DNA from: Leptospira jelokensis
GTDB taxonomy: Bacteria; Spirochaetota; Leptospiria; Leptospirales; Leptospiraceae
Assembly (NCBI RefSeq): GCF_004769635.1
Contig: NZ_RQGH01000007.1
Location: 1-64,000 of the forward strand
Reading direction: 5' to 3'
Length of the DNA: 64,000 nt
In this document: positions 17,402-28,029 of the stretch, in pieces
Layout of the letters: each line of letters opens with the position of its first letter
How positions within the stretch are numbered: the first letter of the stretch is position 1
The notes under the pieces: generated by a model
The model's input: the letters and a program-made list of their open reading frames with translations, nothing else
Databases searched by the model: none
What the model was told of the DNA's origin: nothing
Translations under genes and position numbers: made by a program

Positions 17402-17968
17402 CTAGATTTCGGGCTTTGAAAAAATCTCTTTCTGGATTTTCATCCAATCATTCTCGTTTAATTGAGGAAGCGAATATACTATTTCTTTATTTGGTGGGAT
17501 GAGAAAAAATTGAGTCCCATGTTCATCCCTTCTTTTTAGTAATTCATGTTCAGGCAAATAAGCACCTAACCTTCTGTAGAATCGTTTTTCTTCATCTGAA
17601 CTCGGACGAAGGGCTTCAATTTTTAATGACTTTTGGTAATATGCCAAATACTCTTCGATCGCTTCATCGGTTTCCTTTGGGTCGGTCACTAAAAAATAAA
17701 TAGAAAAACTTGTTTTGGGGAAACGAAGGCGAAACTGTCGCATTGCTTCAAGTGCCAATGGGCATTTTTTCCCACAGCCAACTAATCCAGGATAGATGAG
17801 TATCCAACTTGATTTCGGTTCCGATTGAAATCGGTTTTTACAAAAATCACAACTTATTTTTCGATAAGAACTAGAGATACTTTGTAAATAAAAACTAAAA
17901 CCAAGTAATACAATGGCCGAAAAAACAAAAACCCATCGTTTCCAAATGGATTTAGTTTGGACTTCCAT
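17402..17968 (-). CDS. Sco1/SenC-like membrane-anchored thioredoxin-fold protein
   Basis: The protein has one N-terminal membrane anchor (residues about 12-30 of the longest form) and a periplasmic thioredoxin-like domain. The Sco copper motif CxxxCP is present ([11 protein letters not shown]), and a His occurs at the expected late position ([10 protein letters not shown]), so a Cu-binding or thiol-redox role in cytochrome oxidase assembly is plausible. An extra Cys pair (SCDFC) lies just after the anchor. The domain is short (190 residues at most). The in-frame ATGs are at 17974 and 17968. The gene overlaps the end of the upstream chemoreceptor gene, indicating translational coupling. Confidence 0.65.
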   Translation of the reverse strand: MEVQTKSIWKRWVFVFSAIVLLGFSFYLQSISSSYRKISCDFCKNRFQSEPKSSWILIYPGLVGCGKKCPLALEAMRQFRLRFPKTSFSIYFLVTDPKETDEAIEEYLAYYQKSLKIEALRPSSDEEKRFYRRLGAYLPEHELLKRRDEHGTQFFLIPPNKEIVYSLPQLNENDWMKIQKEIFSKPEI

Positions 17969-19496
17969 GACCAATCATTGAGGCAAGTGTCTCTACTGAA
18001 TTGTTTAAGTTATTAAAGATCACATTCCCTTTATCAATAAAGGAAATCATTTCAGAACTTGTATTCAAATTGGTTTGTGTTTTTAGATTCAAATCCATTA
18101 TGGAATCAGAAATTTCAATCATACTGGAAGATTGTTCTTTGCTTGAAAGTTGCATATCCTTGGCAATTTGATCAAGGGTAGTGAGTGCACTCTCTTGTTC
18201 CTCAAATGCTGAAAGTGTCCCAGAGATTTTTTCGGTTAACTCTCCCATTCCTACGTCAGATGCTAAAATGGATTTTACGAATCCCTGAACCGTTTGGTTG
18301 ATTTGGTTTGACTGTTTGAAACTCACTTGGATTGCAGATTTAATTTTCCCAGAGATCGAAGAGATATTTTTTGTCGCTTCTGCCGTGGAATCTGCAAGTT
18401 TCGAAATCTCTGAGGCAACTACGGCAAATCCTCTACCCGCATCACCTGCTCTTGCTGCTTCAATCGATGCGTTTAACGAAAGTAAGTTAACTTTTTCAGC
18501 GATGTCAGAAATCAAATCTAAAATTTCTTCCATCTTTTCCGAATCATCGACTGCAACTTCCATCGATTGGTACAAAGTAGAAAACTCGGATTCTGTTTTT
18601 TTGACTGACTCCGCTGATTCTTGGATTTTTTTTCTCATCACTTCTAATGATTTAACAAAGCCTTCATTCAAATTGAATAAATTACGATTTAATTCTTCCA
18701 CTTTTTGTACTTCATTGATTTGGCGGTTACTTCCTTCTAAGATCAATTGGCTTGAAGCTGTGGTTTCTTCTGTGGCAGCAGAAATGGCTTCAATGGAAGA
18801 AGATTGGTTTTGGAAAGAGGATTCAAATTCTCGAACCGCAGCAGCGATTTGGTTTGAGTTTTCTAAGTAGAGTTTTGTGCCATGAGACACTTCATCAATG
18901 GCCGCAGTGACACCAGCCATGACTGTTTCTAAATTCGTTTGGGTTTCTATTTGAACTCGTAAATCCCTTACTGATAATAATGAAAAATAAATTAAAATCC
19001 CTGCTTCCATGACAACAAAAAGTGCATGGGTTAACACAATTTCGAGACCCGTTCCATAACTATAAACCATCACTTTGGTATCAAAGAGAATCACTCCGAA
19101 CTCTTGTAGGTAATTTCGAACCAAGTGGTGGATGGCAATCGTAAGTGCTGCCACAAGTAATACCTTCCAATCCTCATACACAAATAAAATGGCAAGCGCG
19201 CTGAAGACATGGAAGTGCATTTCAATCCTTCCAAATTGGGCTTGGATGAAAAGAGCACTGAACATCATGAGGACTGCTCCATTCCAAGCACGTAAGAAAA
19301 AACTACCGCGAAACAATCGATAAAATAAAAATGATAACACGGAGAAACTTATGGCGGAACAAGTGACAACGAATGTAGCACCATAACCAAGTGAGAGAAA
19401 AAAAACAACGGGAACGTGGGCAAAAATTGCCCAAACAAAAAATGTATCAACTTTCTTTTGGCGTTGAAATAAAACCTCTGCTAATCTTATATCCAT
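17952..19496 (-). CDS. Membrane chemoreceptor with polytopic, His-bearing N-terminal sensor
   Basis: Residues 1-180 form about six membrane helices instead of a periplasmic domain. They include [17 protein letters not shown] (E92, H94, H96), a following DW and the pair H123-H124, then [13 protein letters not shown] have seen this His/Glu-rich membrane pattern at the N terminus of other MCPs and output proteins; a metal or redox cofactor is conceivable but unproven. The C-terminal signalling half has the MCP hairpin, [20 protein letters not shown] and [21 protein letters not shown], with long coiled-coil arms. The end overlaps the Sco-like gene. It should feed CheA/CheW at the inner membrane. 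Confidence 0.88.
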   Translation of the reverse strand: MDIRLAEVLFQRQKKVDTFFVWAIFAHVPVVFFLSLGYGATFVVTCSAISFSVLSFLFYRLFRGSFFLRAWNGAVLMMFSALFIQAQFGRIEMHFHVFSALAILFVYEDWKVLLVAALTIAIHHLVRNYLQEFGVILFDTKVMVYSYGTGLEIVLTHALFVVMEAGILIYFSLLSVRDLRVQIETQTNLETVMAGVTAAIDEVSHGTKLYLENSNQIAAAVREFESSFQNQSSSIEAISAATEETTASSQLILEGSNRQINEVQKVEELNRNLFNLNEGFVKSLEVMRKKIQESAESVKKTESEFSTLYQSMEVAVDDSEKMEEILDLISDIAEKVNLLSLNASIEAARAGDAGRGFAVVASEISKLADSTAEATKNISSISGKIKSAIQVSFKQSNQINQTVQGFVKSILASDVGMGELTEKISGTLSAFEEQESALTTLDQIAKDMQLSSKEQSSSMIEISDSIMDLNLKTQTNLNTSSEMISFIDKGNVIFNNLNNSVETLASMIGHGSPN

Positions 19497-19762
19497 ACCT
19501 TAATAGACGAATGAATCCTTAAAATAAGGACCATTTATTGTCATGATGGTAACCAAATTCGTTTTTTCTTATCCACTCTATCTAAATCCCTGTATGACCA
19601 TAAGGGATCCAAGCCATACCTTTGAAGTTCACTCCCTCCCTTGGAAACCAATGGTATCAGTTTCTAACCTGAACCTTTTCTTTCATTTCTCCTAAATCTC
19701 ACTACTTTCTCTCTTGCCCTTTTCTTAATTCTTCTGTAGACTTGTGACTTAGCAGGTGCATT

Positions 19763-21937
19763 TTGGAACCATTTTCAGAACTTGGTGCAACAGAAAACTC
19801 ACACTTGGGAAGTGTTTCTGAACCAACGTATTTTATCTCATTACCTAAAAATATTGCCAGTTATTCATTAACCTCGCAAGCCATCTTAGAAGAATTAAGA
19901 GTTCGGCACAGAAGGTTGGAAATGCATGGGAGTGCGGAAATCACACCCACTCTCTTTTTAACATTGGACTTAATTCCTGAACTTCTATCCAAACAGGTTC
20001 ATTTAACCGATTCCCATCGTTCAGTTTCGGCCATTAAAGAAGCTCTGAAGGAACTCGCAGGTCTCACGGAACACAACAAAGAACCAGTTGTGTATTTTTA
20101 TCCTTTCATTTTACAAGTAGACCAAAAATTGATCTTTCGGGTCAGTATGATCTCTCCACAAATTAATGAAAAAACTGATATTGTCCCTTTCCGAAGGTCT
20201 TGTTTTAAATATAGCATTGATTTGGTGGATGTTTTATTAAAAAATCGATCAAACCAAAACTTGATTTTAGATGATGAGAATCCAGGCGCAAATCTGACCC
20301 GTGCCGACCAAAAAGGAAATGTTTATTTTTTCCCAACCAAACTCAGTTTTGAATCGGAACTCGAATCCATAGTACGCAAAAGTATGGAACCATATGGACC
20401 CTTACCGGTAAAAGACTTCATTTTAGATGTCATCACTCGTGGAAAAGAAATGGCAAACCTTGTTGAGATTGTTCCCGGTTACCATTTCGTATTGCCAAGT
20501 GGATCACACCACCCTGAATATGCCAAACACCTTGCAGTCCAACTGGATGGCCTCAAACAGTATGCCTTTCCTTTCCTCAAACGATATGCTAACGAATATC
20601 ATTATGAATCCTATATCGAAAAACTCAATGGATTAGAATCCAAACTCCCGATCCAAACAGAGGAACTAATCAAACAAGGCCCTCTCCTCTTACAAGAGGT
20701 AACTGAAATTTTAGGAAATTTCCCGTTTGAGAAACTAAGTGGTGAGGAATCCAAGCGCGTACAAAATGGAATCCAAGAAAGTCTTATCATCTTACAAAAG
20801 TTATCACGTTTCCTCTTAGAACAGGAAAAAGAAGATGCGGAAGACGAATTATTTTCTCTCATCCAACTACTCAGTACAAAAATAGAAGAGAATACAAAAA
20901 ACACACTCACACTCACCAAACTCAACTTATATGCAGAAATCAAAACCTTGAACTTAAAGTCCGATTCTGAAAAGAAAAAGGTTATCGAAACAATCGTAAA
21001 AACATTATCAGATACTTACGGTTGTTTGGAAATGAAGGAAGAAAATTTCCATGTTTTATTTGCCTTAGACCAAAAGTATTTATCAAAGGTAGAGGAAAAT
21101 ACATTCAAACTTGCAAAAACAAACCCTGAATTTCGCAATGAACTTCCCATCCTTGACCAAATTCGCATCATCTTAAAAAATCGTTCTGATGTTTCGATTG
21201 ATAAAGAAGAATCGATAACAGAAACAAAAACAGAGGAAGAAACAGATCCAATCTCTCAAACAAAAAGCGAACCAAGGATTTCTTTTTCTGCATTACAAGA
21301 AAAATTCCATGTTCCCATTGGTGTATTCAGTTTCCTTTTCCTTTCATCGATTGTCACAGTTGTTTCTTTACTTTCGGGAAGCCTAGATTACATCGGTAGT
21401 GGATTTTTCATTAGTTTTTTTGTTGGACTAGTCCTTGGGTATTTATACAGAAAGGATGACAAACCAAAACAATCTTTTGAAAAACAAAAACCAACCATCC
21501 CAAAAGAAAACAGAATCCTTTCCATTGCAAAGGTGGCAGAGGTTTTTATTTATCCCAAAAAGTTTAATAGCATCGCGGAAAAAGTGTATGATTCCAAACG
21601 ACTACGCAATCATATCGAAGAATGTGTGGAAGACATCAAACTGCAATTGCCAAGTGCTGACCAAAAAAAAGACACCAATAAAATTGTAGCTGAGATTGAA
21701 CATGCGATTTTACAAATTTCTGTTGTAATGAAAATCCCAGAAGCCATCCAATTGAAAAATCGATCGAAGGAACTCATCCTTTCGAAAGCTGACTTTCGTA
21801 CCATATTATTTCGCACTCAACTTGCCGAATACTACCGCAAAGAAGCCAGTCTGTATAAATCAGACCGTGATCAAATGGATTACCTCCAGTTTATCATCCG
21901 GGAATTAGAATTTGGCTATAATAAATATCTGAAATGA
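19763..21937 (+). CDS. Large unknown protein with two mid-C-terminal membrane helices
   Basis: A 724-residue protein I do not recognise. It starts with TTG at 19763, supported by the AGCAGGTG ribosome site seven bases upstream. Residues 1-500 appear cytoplasmic: an alpha/beta region (20-200), then a helix-rich, acidic region with coiled-coil character (300-400). Residues about 515-565 contain two hydrophobic helices separated by a short polar turn (GVFSFLFLSSIVTVVSLL and GSGFFISFFVGLVLGYL), followed by a basic C-terminal helical domain. No catalytic motif was found. The LRR lipoprotein gene starts 13 bases downstream, so the two probably share a transcript. The 266-base gap upstream holds only a small CCTTA/TAAGG hairpin and unremarkable AT-rich DNA. 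Confidence 0.75.
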   Translation: MEPFSELGATENSHLGSVSEPTYFISLPKNIASYSLTSQAILEELRVRHRRLEMHGSAEITPTLFLTLDLIPELLSKQVHLTDSHRSVSAIKEALKELAGLTEHNKEPVVYFYPFILQVDQKLIFRVSMISPQINEKTDIVPFRRSCFKYSIDLVDVLLKNRSNQNLILDDENPGANLTRADQKGNVYFFPTKLSFESELESIVRKSMEPYGPLPVKDFILDVITRGKEMANLVEIVPGYHFVLPSGSHHPEYAKHLAVQLDGLKQYAFPFLKRYANEYHYESYIEKLNGLESKLPIQTEELIKQGPLLLQEVTEILGNFPFEKLSGEESKRVQNGIQESLIILQKLSRFLLEQEKEDAEDELFSLIQLLSTKIEENTKNTLTLTKLNLYAEIKTLNLKSDSEKKKVIETIVKTLSDTYGCLEMKEENFHVLFALDQKYLSKVEENTFKLAKTNPEFRNELPILDQIRIILKNRSDVSIDKEESITETKTEEETDPISQTKSEPRISFSALQEKFHVPIGVFSFLFLSSIVTVVSLLSGSLDYIGSGFFISFFVGLVLGYLYRKDDKPKQSFEKQKPTIPKENRILSIAKVAEVFIYPKKFNSIAEKVYDSKRLRNHIEECVEDIKLQLPSADQKKDTNKIVAEIEHAILQISVVMKIPEAIQLKNRSKELILSKADFRTILFRTQLAEYYRKEASLYKSDRDQMDYLQFIIRELEFGYNKYLK

Positions 21938-21950
21938 TAAATTTGGTAGT

Positions 21951-22580
21951 ATGAAGTCTTTTTTTTACAATTCGTTACTAGGCATCGTCCTTCTTTCCTT
22001 CGTTTTACAATGCAATAAAAAAGTTGTGAATGCAGAAGAATGGATTTTAGAACACAAAGATGAACGTGTCCTGAATCTTTCCAACAAAGAGTTTGGAGGA
22101 TTACCAACTTCGATTGGAAACCTAACAAAAGTAGAAGAGCTCACCTTGCAATATGATTCATTGAAGGTTCTCCCAAAAGAAATTGGTAACCTCAAACAAT
22201 TAAAAATCCTCAATCTTTTTGGAAACCCACTTACATCTTTGCCTGATGAACTAGGCAATTTGGAAAACTTAGAAGTTTTGTTACTCGGAAGGACGGAACT
22301 GAAAGAGATTCCTGCGGTCATTTCTCGTTTGAAAAAACTTAAAACCTTGGCCCTCGACGAAACCAAAGTGCAACTAACAGAGGCGGATGTGGAAGTGATC
22401 GCGTCTCTCCCCGAACTTGAAATTTTAGACCTCACCCTGATGCGAGAATACAAAACCCTACCGAAAAATCTGGCAAAACTTGGCCACCTCAAACACCTTG
22501 TTTTGCAAAAGACCCTACTTGAAAAATCCGATGTGGTGAGGCTTCGGGACGAATTGCCAAAGGTACGTGTCAAACTCTAA
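21951..22580 (+). CDS. Leucine-rich-repeat lipoprotein
   Basis: A 209-residue protein with a signal peptide and a spirochaete-style lipobox (VLLSFVLQC, Cys at about residue 21), so it is probably lipid-anchored. From about residue 38 it has six to seven LRR units of 23 residues (for example LTKVEELTLQYDSLKVLPKE, then IGNLKQLKILNLFGNPLTSL), forming a solenoid suited to protein binding. The last unit degenerates toward the C terminus (LRDELPKVRVKL). Leptospira genomes encode many such LRR proteins; the partner is unknown. It follows the large membrane protein in the same direction. Confidence 0.82.
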   Translation: MKSFFYNSLLGIVLLSFVLQCNKKVVNAEEWILEHKDERVLNLSNKEFGGLPTSIGNLTKVEELTLQYDSLKVLPKEIGNLKQLKILNLFGNPLTSLPDELGNLENLEVLLLGRTELKEIPAVISRLKKLKTLALDETKVQLTEADVEVIASLPELEILDLTLMREYKTLPKNLAKLGHLKHLVLQKTLLEKSDVVRLRDELPKVRVKL

Positions 22581-22617
22581 GGACTAAAGTTTTTTTTCCG
22601 TTTTCTCTTTGGCCTAG

Positions 22618-25392
22618 ATGGCAAACATTGGTCTTACTATGGCCAAACCAGAAACGGAAAATCCTTATTCTAAAACAGTCCTCCTTCCGGAGACCAATTT
22701 TCCCATGAAAGCCGACCTGGCAAAACGTGAGCCAGGCCAAATTAAAATTTGGAAAGACCAAAAAGTTTTCCAAAAGATGAAGGAAATTCGTAAATCCAAA
22801 CCTTCCTTTGTTTTACATGATGGACCTCCTTATGCAAATGGAAACTTCCATGTGGGCCACTCCCTCAATAAAATTTTAAAAGACATCATCATCAAATCGA
22901 AAACCTTAAGTGGGTTCCAAACAGATATGATCCCTGGTTGGGATTGCCATGGTCTTCCGATCGAAGTACAGGTGTTAAAGAATCTTGGAAAAGAAGCAAG
23001 GAACACAAGTCCAAGTGAACTTAGAAAAAAATGCCGTGAGTATGCCACTGAGTTTGTTGGCAAACAAGGTGAAGACTTAAATCGATTCCTTTGTTTCTGG
23101 GATGAAAACAACAAATACCTTACTATGGCTCCTGAATTCGAAGCAAGGATCGTGGAAGTCTTTGGATCGCTTTTTGAAAAGGGGTATATCTACAAAGGGA
23201 AAAAACCTGTGTATTGGTGTATTGATTTGGCAACGGCCCATGCAGAAGCGGAGATCGAATACCAAAACCACGTATCCCCTTCCATCTATGTAAAGTTTGC
23301 TGTTAAGGGCGAAACGGATACACATTGTCTCATCTGGACCACAACACCATGGACCTTACCTGCAAACCTTGCGATCTGTTTCAACGAAGAACTCGCTTAT
23401 TCCCTCTTCCAATCCGATAGTCATGGAAGGCTCATCCTTGCGGATGGATTAAAAGAAGCTGTGGAACAAAAAACGGGGATTACACTTACAAAAATCAAAC
23501 CCCTATCCAATGCCCAATTAAAACAAATGGTATTCCTCCATCCTTTTTTGGAGAGAGAATCCATTCCTCTTTTTGGAAACCATGTTACACTCGATGCAGG
23601 AACAGGTTGTGTGCATACAGCCCCAGGACATGGAACAGACGATTACCGTGTAGGAACGGCAGCCGGATTACCAACACTATCCCCAGTAGACGATTACGGC
23701 CGTTATACGGACGAATTTGAAATGATGAAGGGAATCAAAATTTGGGATGCCAATCCAAAAATTGTCGAATTACTCCGCGAAAAAAATGCTCTTGTTCATT
23801 TCTCTGAATTCACACACTCTTACCCACATAGTTGGAGGAGTAAAAAACCTTTAATCTTTCGGGCAACTCCTCAATGGTTTTTTTCGATTGATCATAATGG
23901 ATTACGAGAAGAATCACTAAAGGCCATCGACAAAGTACAATGGATTCCGGATTGGGGGATCACAAGGATTCGCTCCATGGTGGAATCAAGACCTGACTGG
24001 TGTTTGTCGCGCCAAAGGAATTGGGGAGTTCCCATCCCATCGTTTACTTGTAAGTCATGTGGGCATACCCATTTGGATGACAAAACCATCCAACACTTCA
24101 TCCAAATCGTGAAAAAAGAAGGCATTGAAGTTTGGTATGAAAAAGAAGCAAAAGACTTATTACCACAAGGAACCAAATGTAACCAATGTGGTTCCGAAGA
24201 TCTAAAACAAGACAAGGATATTCTCGATGTATGGTTTGATTCTGGAGTATCCAGCTTTGCCGTGTTTGGTGATTCAATTGGAAAAGAACCAGCAGATTTG
24301 TACTTAGAGGGATCAGACCAACATAGGGGATGGTTCCAATCTTCCCTATGGCCCTCTATGGCGATCCGTAAGACCCCTCCTTATCGGTCAGTTCTCACAC
24401 ATGGTTATGTTTTAGATGACAAAGGCCACGCCATGTCCAAATCCCTTGGCAATGTGATCAATCCAACAACGGACATCATCAACCAATACGGGGCTGATAT
24501 CTTAAGGCTTTGGGTGAGCACACAAGACTTCCGTGATGACGTAAAAATTGGAAAGGATTCCATCAAAACCGTTTCAGAAGCCTATCGTAAAATCCGAAAT
24601 ACCTTCCGGTATTTACTTGGGAATACAAATGCTGAAACCCTTACATGGAATTTAAAAAAAGAAGAACTCGAAACCATCGATCGTTACTACTTACACAAAC
24701 TGGCTAAACTGAATGAAGATGTTAAAAAACTTTATGATTCCTACCAGTTCCACCAAGTGTATCATAAGGTACTTGTATTTTGTACTGTCGATTTGAGCCA
24801 AGACTACTTTGAAATCATTAGAGACAGGATGTATTGTGATTCCAAAGATTCGAAAACTAGAAGGTCTTCCGAATATGCGCTTGCATTGATTTTAGATGTC
24901 CTCACAAAACTGTTAGCTCCGATCCTTTCCTTTACCACAGAAGAAGTATGGACAACCTTTGGAAAAAAAGATTCTGTTTTTTATTCGGATTTTTCTGATT
25001 TATCAGAATGGATCGATGAAGGATTAGAATCCAAAATGAAACCTGTTTTTGAAACCAAAGAAGATGTACAAAAAGCTTTGGAAGAAGCAAGAAAACTTGG
25101 AAAACTTGGCAAGTCATTAGAAGCAGAAGTTGTCATCGAAGGCAAAAAAGACATCGATTCGTTTTCACAAGAGGAACTCGCTTTATTTTTTGTTGTGTCC
25201 CATGTAAATTTTGATGGGAAGGAAATCCAAGAAGTATTTTCAGAATGGAAAGGCGAAACAGGATCCATCCAAATTCGAAAACCAAAACATGCGGAATGCC
25301 CACGTTGTTGGCGTCATGTATCGGATAAGGAAGGCAGTCTTTGCAAACGATGTGAAGGAGTTGTATCCAAACTCTCGCCGAACAATGCTTAA
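22618..25392 (+). CDS. ileS: Isoleucyl-tRNA synthetase
   Basis: The 924-residue class I synthetase charges tRNA-Ile. It has the HIGH-type HVGH motif (residues 78-81, [12 protein letters not shown]) and WDCHGLPIE. The CP1 editing domain carries [12 protein letters not shown] and [16 protein letters not shown], and [12 protein letters not shown] follows. The KMSKS motif is written AMSKS (about 605-609). The C-terminal zinc ribbon CPRCW...CKRC is intact, which places it in the bacterial type with the C-terminal zinc domain. The ATG at 22618 has no good ribosome site; a second in-frame ATG lies at 22639. No T-box leader is visible. Confidence 0.96.
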   Translation: MANIGLTMAKPETENPYSKTVLLPETNFPMKADLAKREPGQIKIWKDQKVFQKMKEIRKSKPSFVLHDGPPYANGNFHVGHSLNKILKDIIIKSKTLSGFQTDMIPGWDCHGLPIEVQVLKNLGKEARNTSPSELRKKCREYATEFVGKQGEDLNRFLCFWDENNKYLTMAPEFEARIVEVFGSLFEKGYIYKGKKPVYWCIDLATAHAEAEIEYQNHVSPSIYVKFAVKGETDTHCLIWTTTPWTLPANLAICFNEELAYSLFQSDSHGRLILADGLKEAVEQKTGITLTKIKPLSNAQLKQMVFLHPFLERESIPLFGNHVTLDAGTGCVHTAPGHGTDDYRVGTAAGLPTLSPVDDYGRYTDEFEMMKGIKIWDANPKIVELLREKNALVHFSEFTHSYPHSWRSKKPLIFRATPQWFFSIDHNGLREESLKAIDKVQWIPDWGITRIRSMVESRPDWCLSRQRNWGVPIPSFTCKSCGHTHLDDKTIQHFIQIVKKEGIEVWYEKEAKDLLPQGTKCNQCGSEDLKQDKDILDVWFDSGVSSFAVFGDSIGKEPADLYLEGSDQHRGWFQSSLWPSMAIRKTPPYRSVLTHGYVLDDKGHAMSKSLGNVINPTTDIINQYGADILRLWVSTQDFRDDVKIGKDSIKTVSEAYRKIRNTFRYLLGNTNAETLTWNLKKEELETIDRYYLHKLAKLNEDVKKLYDSYQFHQVYHKVLVFCTVDLSQDYFEIIRDRMYCDSKDSKTRRSSEYALALILDVLTKLLAPILSFTTEEVWTTFGKKDSVFYSDFSDLSEWIDEGLESKMKPVFETKEDVQKALEEARKLGKLGKSLEAEVVIEGKKDIDSFSQEELALFFVVSHVNFDGKEIQEVFSEWKGETGSIQIRKPKHAECPRCWRHVSDKEGSLCKRCEGVVSKLSPNNA

Positions 25393-25516
25393 ACAATTTA
25401 ACCTAAGATTTAAAAAACAAATTGTAACGAAGCACGGAGTTAAACTGCAGTCAGGTTTCTCTCCGTTTCCGTTCTCGTTTCAAAGCCAAACCCAAAGTCA
25501 GACATCGAACCATAGA

Positions 25517-27145
25517 TTACGACTTTGGTTTTTGTTTCCACCTCCGTAAAAACCTACCCAATATGATCTCGGATTCGGAAAGGCCTGTATAGGTTGCGAT
25601 TCCAAAATAAATGACCACTGCTGGAAAAATCGAAACACTAAGGCTCAAACGACTCAAGTTAGCATAACTGAAACCAAAAATATCGTTCCCCAAACTATGT
25701 ATGTTAGGTTTGATGACCCACTCCGAAACGATTAACCAAAAGAAAAGTCCGAAGAGTGCCGGCACCATTTTTAACACACGTTTACCGACAGATGCGAAGG
25801 GAATCTTCACTTGGTGGGCTTTTAGATAAAACAGTAATAAAGAAGATGTGACAATTGAACTGAGTGCAGAAGCAAGGGCGATGGCGGAATGTTTCAAAAA
25901 AAACATTAGGCTAATGCTCACAATCACACTCAAAAAAAATGAAACCAATTGGATGCGTAAAGGTGTTTTGGTATCTGAAAAAGCATAATACGAGGAAACG
26001 AGAACTTTATTGATGCTATAAAATGGAATCGCGAGTGAATAAAACACCAAAGGGAAAAATGCGGTAATTGTGGCCAAATGATCCCAACGACCTCCGTAAT
26101 ATATAGAATCCAAAACAGTTTCCCCTAAGACCGCCAAACCAATGCTTGCTGGCAATGTTAAAAAGAATGCAAACGATAACACATCCCCAATTTCTTTTGG
26201 AATATTTTCTTCACGGCCTTCCCGTAAATCTTTTAAGAGGGATGGGAGGATGGTCGTCGCAAGGGCTACACCAATGATCCCTGTGGGAAGTTGGACTAAC
26301 CTTTGGGCATAATCCAAACTCACAACGGCACCAAGCCCTGGGTTTTGGTTTTGGATGTAGTTGGCAAGGAAGATATCCACAAGAAGACCAATCTGATAAA
26401 AACTCCCTCCAAGTGCTGCCGGTAACATGAGTTTAAAAATCTTTTTGATGGCAGGGTGTTTCAAATCCAATCGGAAGATGGGGCCATATCCATTGCGGAA
26501 TACAAACCAAGCTTGGACAAGGAGTTGTAGTATCCCACCACAAACAATTCCATACGCGAGTAAAAAAACTCGGTCTCTGATTTCTTGGTAAAAAGGAAAA
26601 ACAAATAAAAATACGATCAGATAACTAAAGTTAAGGATGATAGGAGATAAAGAAGGGACAAAGTATTTATGATGGGAGTTTGAAATCGACATAAATATCG
26701 AGGACAAACTTGCTGTCATGATAAGGAAAAAAAGAACTAACGAAAGCTCTACGACTAAGTTTCCATATTCAGGTGACCCGCCAACTAAGGTGGGCAAAAA
26801 CTGAGCAGCAAAAAACCAAAAAAAAGCAACAAATACTGACAAACAAAGGAAAAGAAAACTTAATACCGTTCCCGCCATCACTCGTGCTTCCAAAACACCC
26901 ATTTTTTCATACTCTGAAAAGATTGGCATAAAGGATTGGCTTAAGGTCCCTTCCGCAAGTAAATTGCGGAACATATTGGGAAGTCGGTATGCCACACTAA
27001 AGGCAGATGCCACCATACCTGTCCCAAAGCTAACAGCCATAAAATGGTCACGGACGAGGCCTAAAATCCTAGATAAAAAGGTATAAAATGATAAAGCAAG
27101 GGAGCGTTTCGTACTCGACGTATTCCCAGGGACTTGGTTTGTCAT
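25517..27145 (-). CDS. murJ: Lipid II flippase MurJ (MviN family)
   Basis: A 542-residue protein of about 14 membrane helices. The N-terminal SLALSFYTFLSRILGLVRD, then GMVASAFSVAYRLPNMFRNL and AEGTLSQSFMPIFSEY, are diagnostic for MurJ/MviN, including the helix-1 Arg residues and the ripe-site loop. The protein moves undecaprenyl-linked peptidoglycan precursor across the inner membrane. It is the last gene of a minus-strand run downstream of a STAS/zinc-ribbon gene (11-base gap) and a membrane sensor-like gene. It is convergent with ileS across 124 bases with no obvious terminator. Confidence 0.93.
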   Translation of the reverse strand: MTNQVPGNTSSTKRSLALSFYTFLSRILGLVRDHFMAVSFGTGMVASAFSVAYRLPNMFRNLLAEGTLSQSFMPIFSEYEKMGVLEARVMAGTVLSFLFLCLSVFVAFFWFFAAQFLPTLVGGSPEYGNLVVELSLVLFFLIMTASLSSIFMSISNSHHKYFVPSLSPIILNFSYLIVFLFVFPFYQEIRDRVFLLAYGIVCGGILQLLVQAWFVFRNGYGPIFRLDLKHPAIKKIFKLMLPAALGGSFYQIGLLVDIFLANYIQNQNPGLGAVVSLDYAQRLVQLPTGIIGVALATTILPSLLKDLREGREENIPKEIGDVLSFAFFLTLPASIGLAVLGETVLDSIYYGGRWDHLATITAFFPLVFYSLAIPFYSINKVLVSSYYAFSDTKTPLRIQLVSFFLSVIVSISLMFFLKHSAIALASALSSIVTSSLLLFYLKAHQVKIPFASVGKRVLKMVPALFGLFFWLIVSEWVIKPNIHSLGNDIFGFSYANLSRLSLSVSIFPAVVIYFGIATYTGLSESEIILGRFLRRWKQKPKS

Positions 27146-27156
27146 ACGACCAGGTT

Positions 27157-28026
27157 TTAAATTGGATTTAATTTTTCAAGGAAACGGATGGAACCATTGG
27201 GACTGAGTTGGAATTGTGTTTTACAACTTGGGCATTCATGTTTTCCAAATTTAAATAACCTTAACCTGGTTCCACAAACTTCACATTGGATGATCCTTTC
27301 TACCGTTTCCAATTGTTTGGTTTTGGATTGGATATAATTTGGAATTTTTTCCAAATTGGGATCTGGTTCCTTACCCGATTTGTAAACAGAAAATCGCCTT
27401 TCGAGTTCAGATTGGAGGGAGTCTTTGATTTCGAGTCGGAGTTGGTTGATTTTTTCTTCTAAAACAGTTTCCATGGACGAGGTTTTGGACTCTGCAACTT
27501 TGTTTTCTGTTTCCATCGATTCTAATTTTGAAATTGGCTCTTTGCCTTGGGACTCTTTCCCTTCCCCTTTCGATTTGCCAGTAAAATAAAATCTAATTTT
27601 GTTCTCTTCTGCTTTTGGTCCATCTCGCAATTCTTTTTGGATTGGTTTCCCATCCGATTGGTTCGAGTGAAAGGTTTCTTTACTTTCAGAAGAAAGATCC
27701 ACTTGGAGTAAAAATGATTCGGCCGAATGATGACTCCGAAAAATAGGAAGTCTCTCAAAAAGACCAACTAACTTCAGCACATCTTCAACTTCTGTTTTTA
27801 ATCCATAAATGGCATACACTGCATTTGCCTTTAGAATTTGTTTGTGGATTTTGACGAGGATGCTAATCCCATTTGAAGTGATGTAGTCGAGAGCTCCAAG
27901 TTGGAATAAAAACTTACGATAACCTTTGTTTAGTTGCGATTCGAAGTATCGATAAAAATCCTCGGCACTACTCCCGTCCAAACCACCTTTTAATTGAATG
28001 GAAAATACTTTATCTTTTGATTCCAT
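27157..28026 (-). CDS. STAS domain protein with C-terminal zinc ribbon
   Basis: A 289-residue cytoplasmic protein in three parts. Residues 1-110 form a STAS domain; LDYITSNGISILVKIHKQ contains the Ser at the position phosphorylated in anti-sigma antagonists. Residues about 115-215 are low-complexity, Glu/Lys/Ser-rich, with a short helical stretch. Residues 245-289 form a CxxC...CPSC zinc ribbon (CEVCGTRLR...HECPSCKTQF). STAS plus zinc ribbon is not a standard pairing that I know. It starts 3 bases after the membrane sensor-like gene and ends 11 bases before murJ, implying co-transcription. Confidence 0.75.
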   Translation of the reverse strand: MESKDKVFSIQLKGGLDGSSAEDFYRYFESQLNKGYRKFLFQLGALDYITSNGISILVKIHKQILKANAVYAIYGLKTEVEDVLKLVGLFERLPIFRSHHSAESFLLQVDLSSESKETFHSNQSDGKPIQKELRDGPKAEENKIRFYFTGKSKGEGKESQGKEPISKLESMETENKVAESKTSSMETVLEEKINQLRLEIKDSLQSELERRFSVYKSGKEPDPNLEKIPNYIQSKTKQLETVERIIQCEVCGTRLRLFKFGKHECPSCKTQFQLSPNGSIRFLEKLNPI

Positions 28027-28029
28027 AAT

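Noticed and set aside
18298..18870. 190-aa plus-strand frame inside the chemoreceptor
   Set aside because: Shadow of the MCP coiled coil; composition and lack of motifs.
21965..22573. 202-aa minus-strand frame opposite the LRR lipoprotein
   Set aside because: Ser/Phe-rich mirror of the LRR repeat periodicity; no start context and the plus-strand protein has clear LRR and lipobox.
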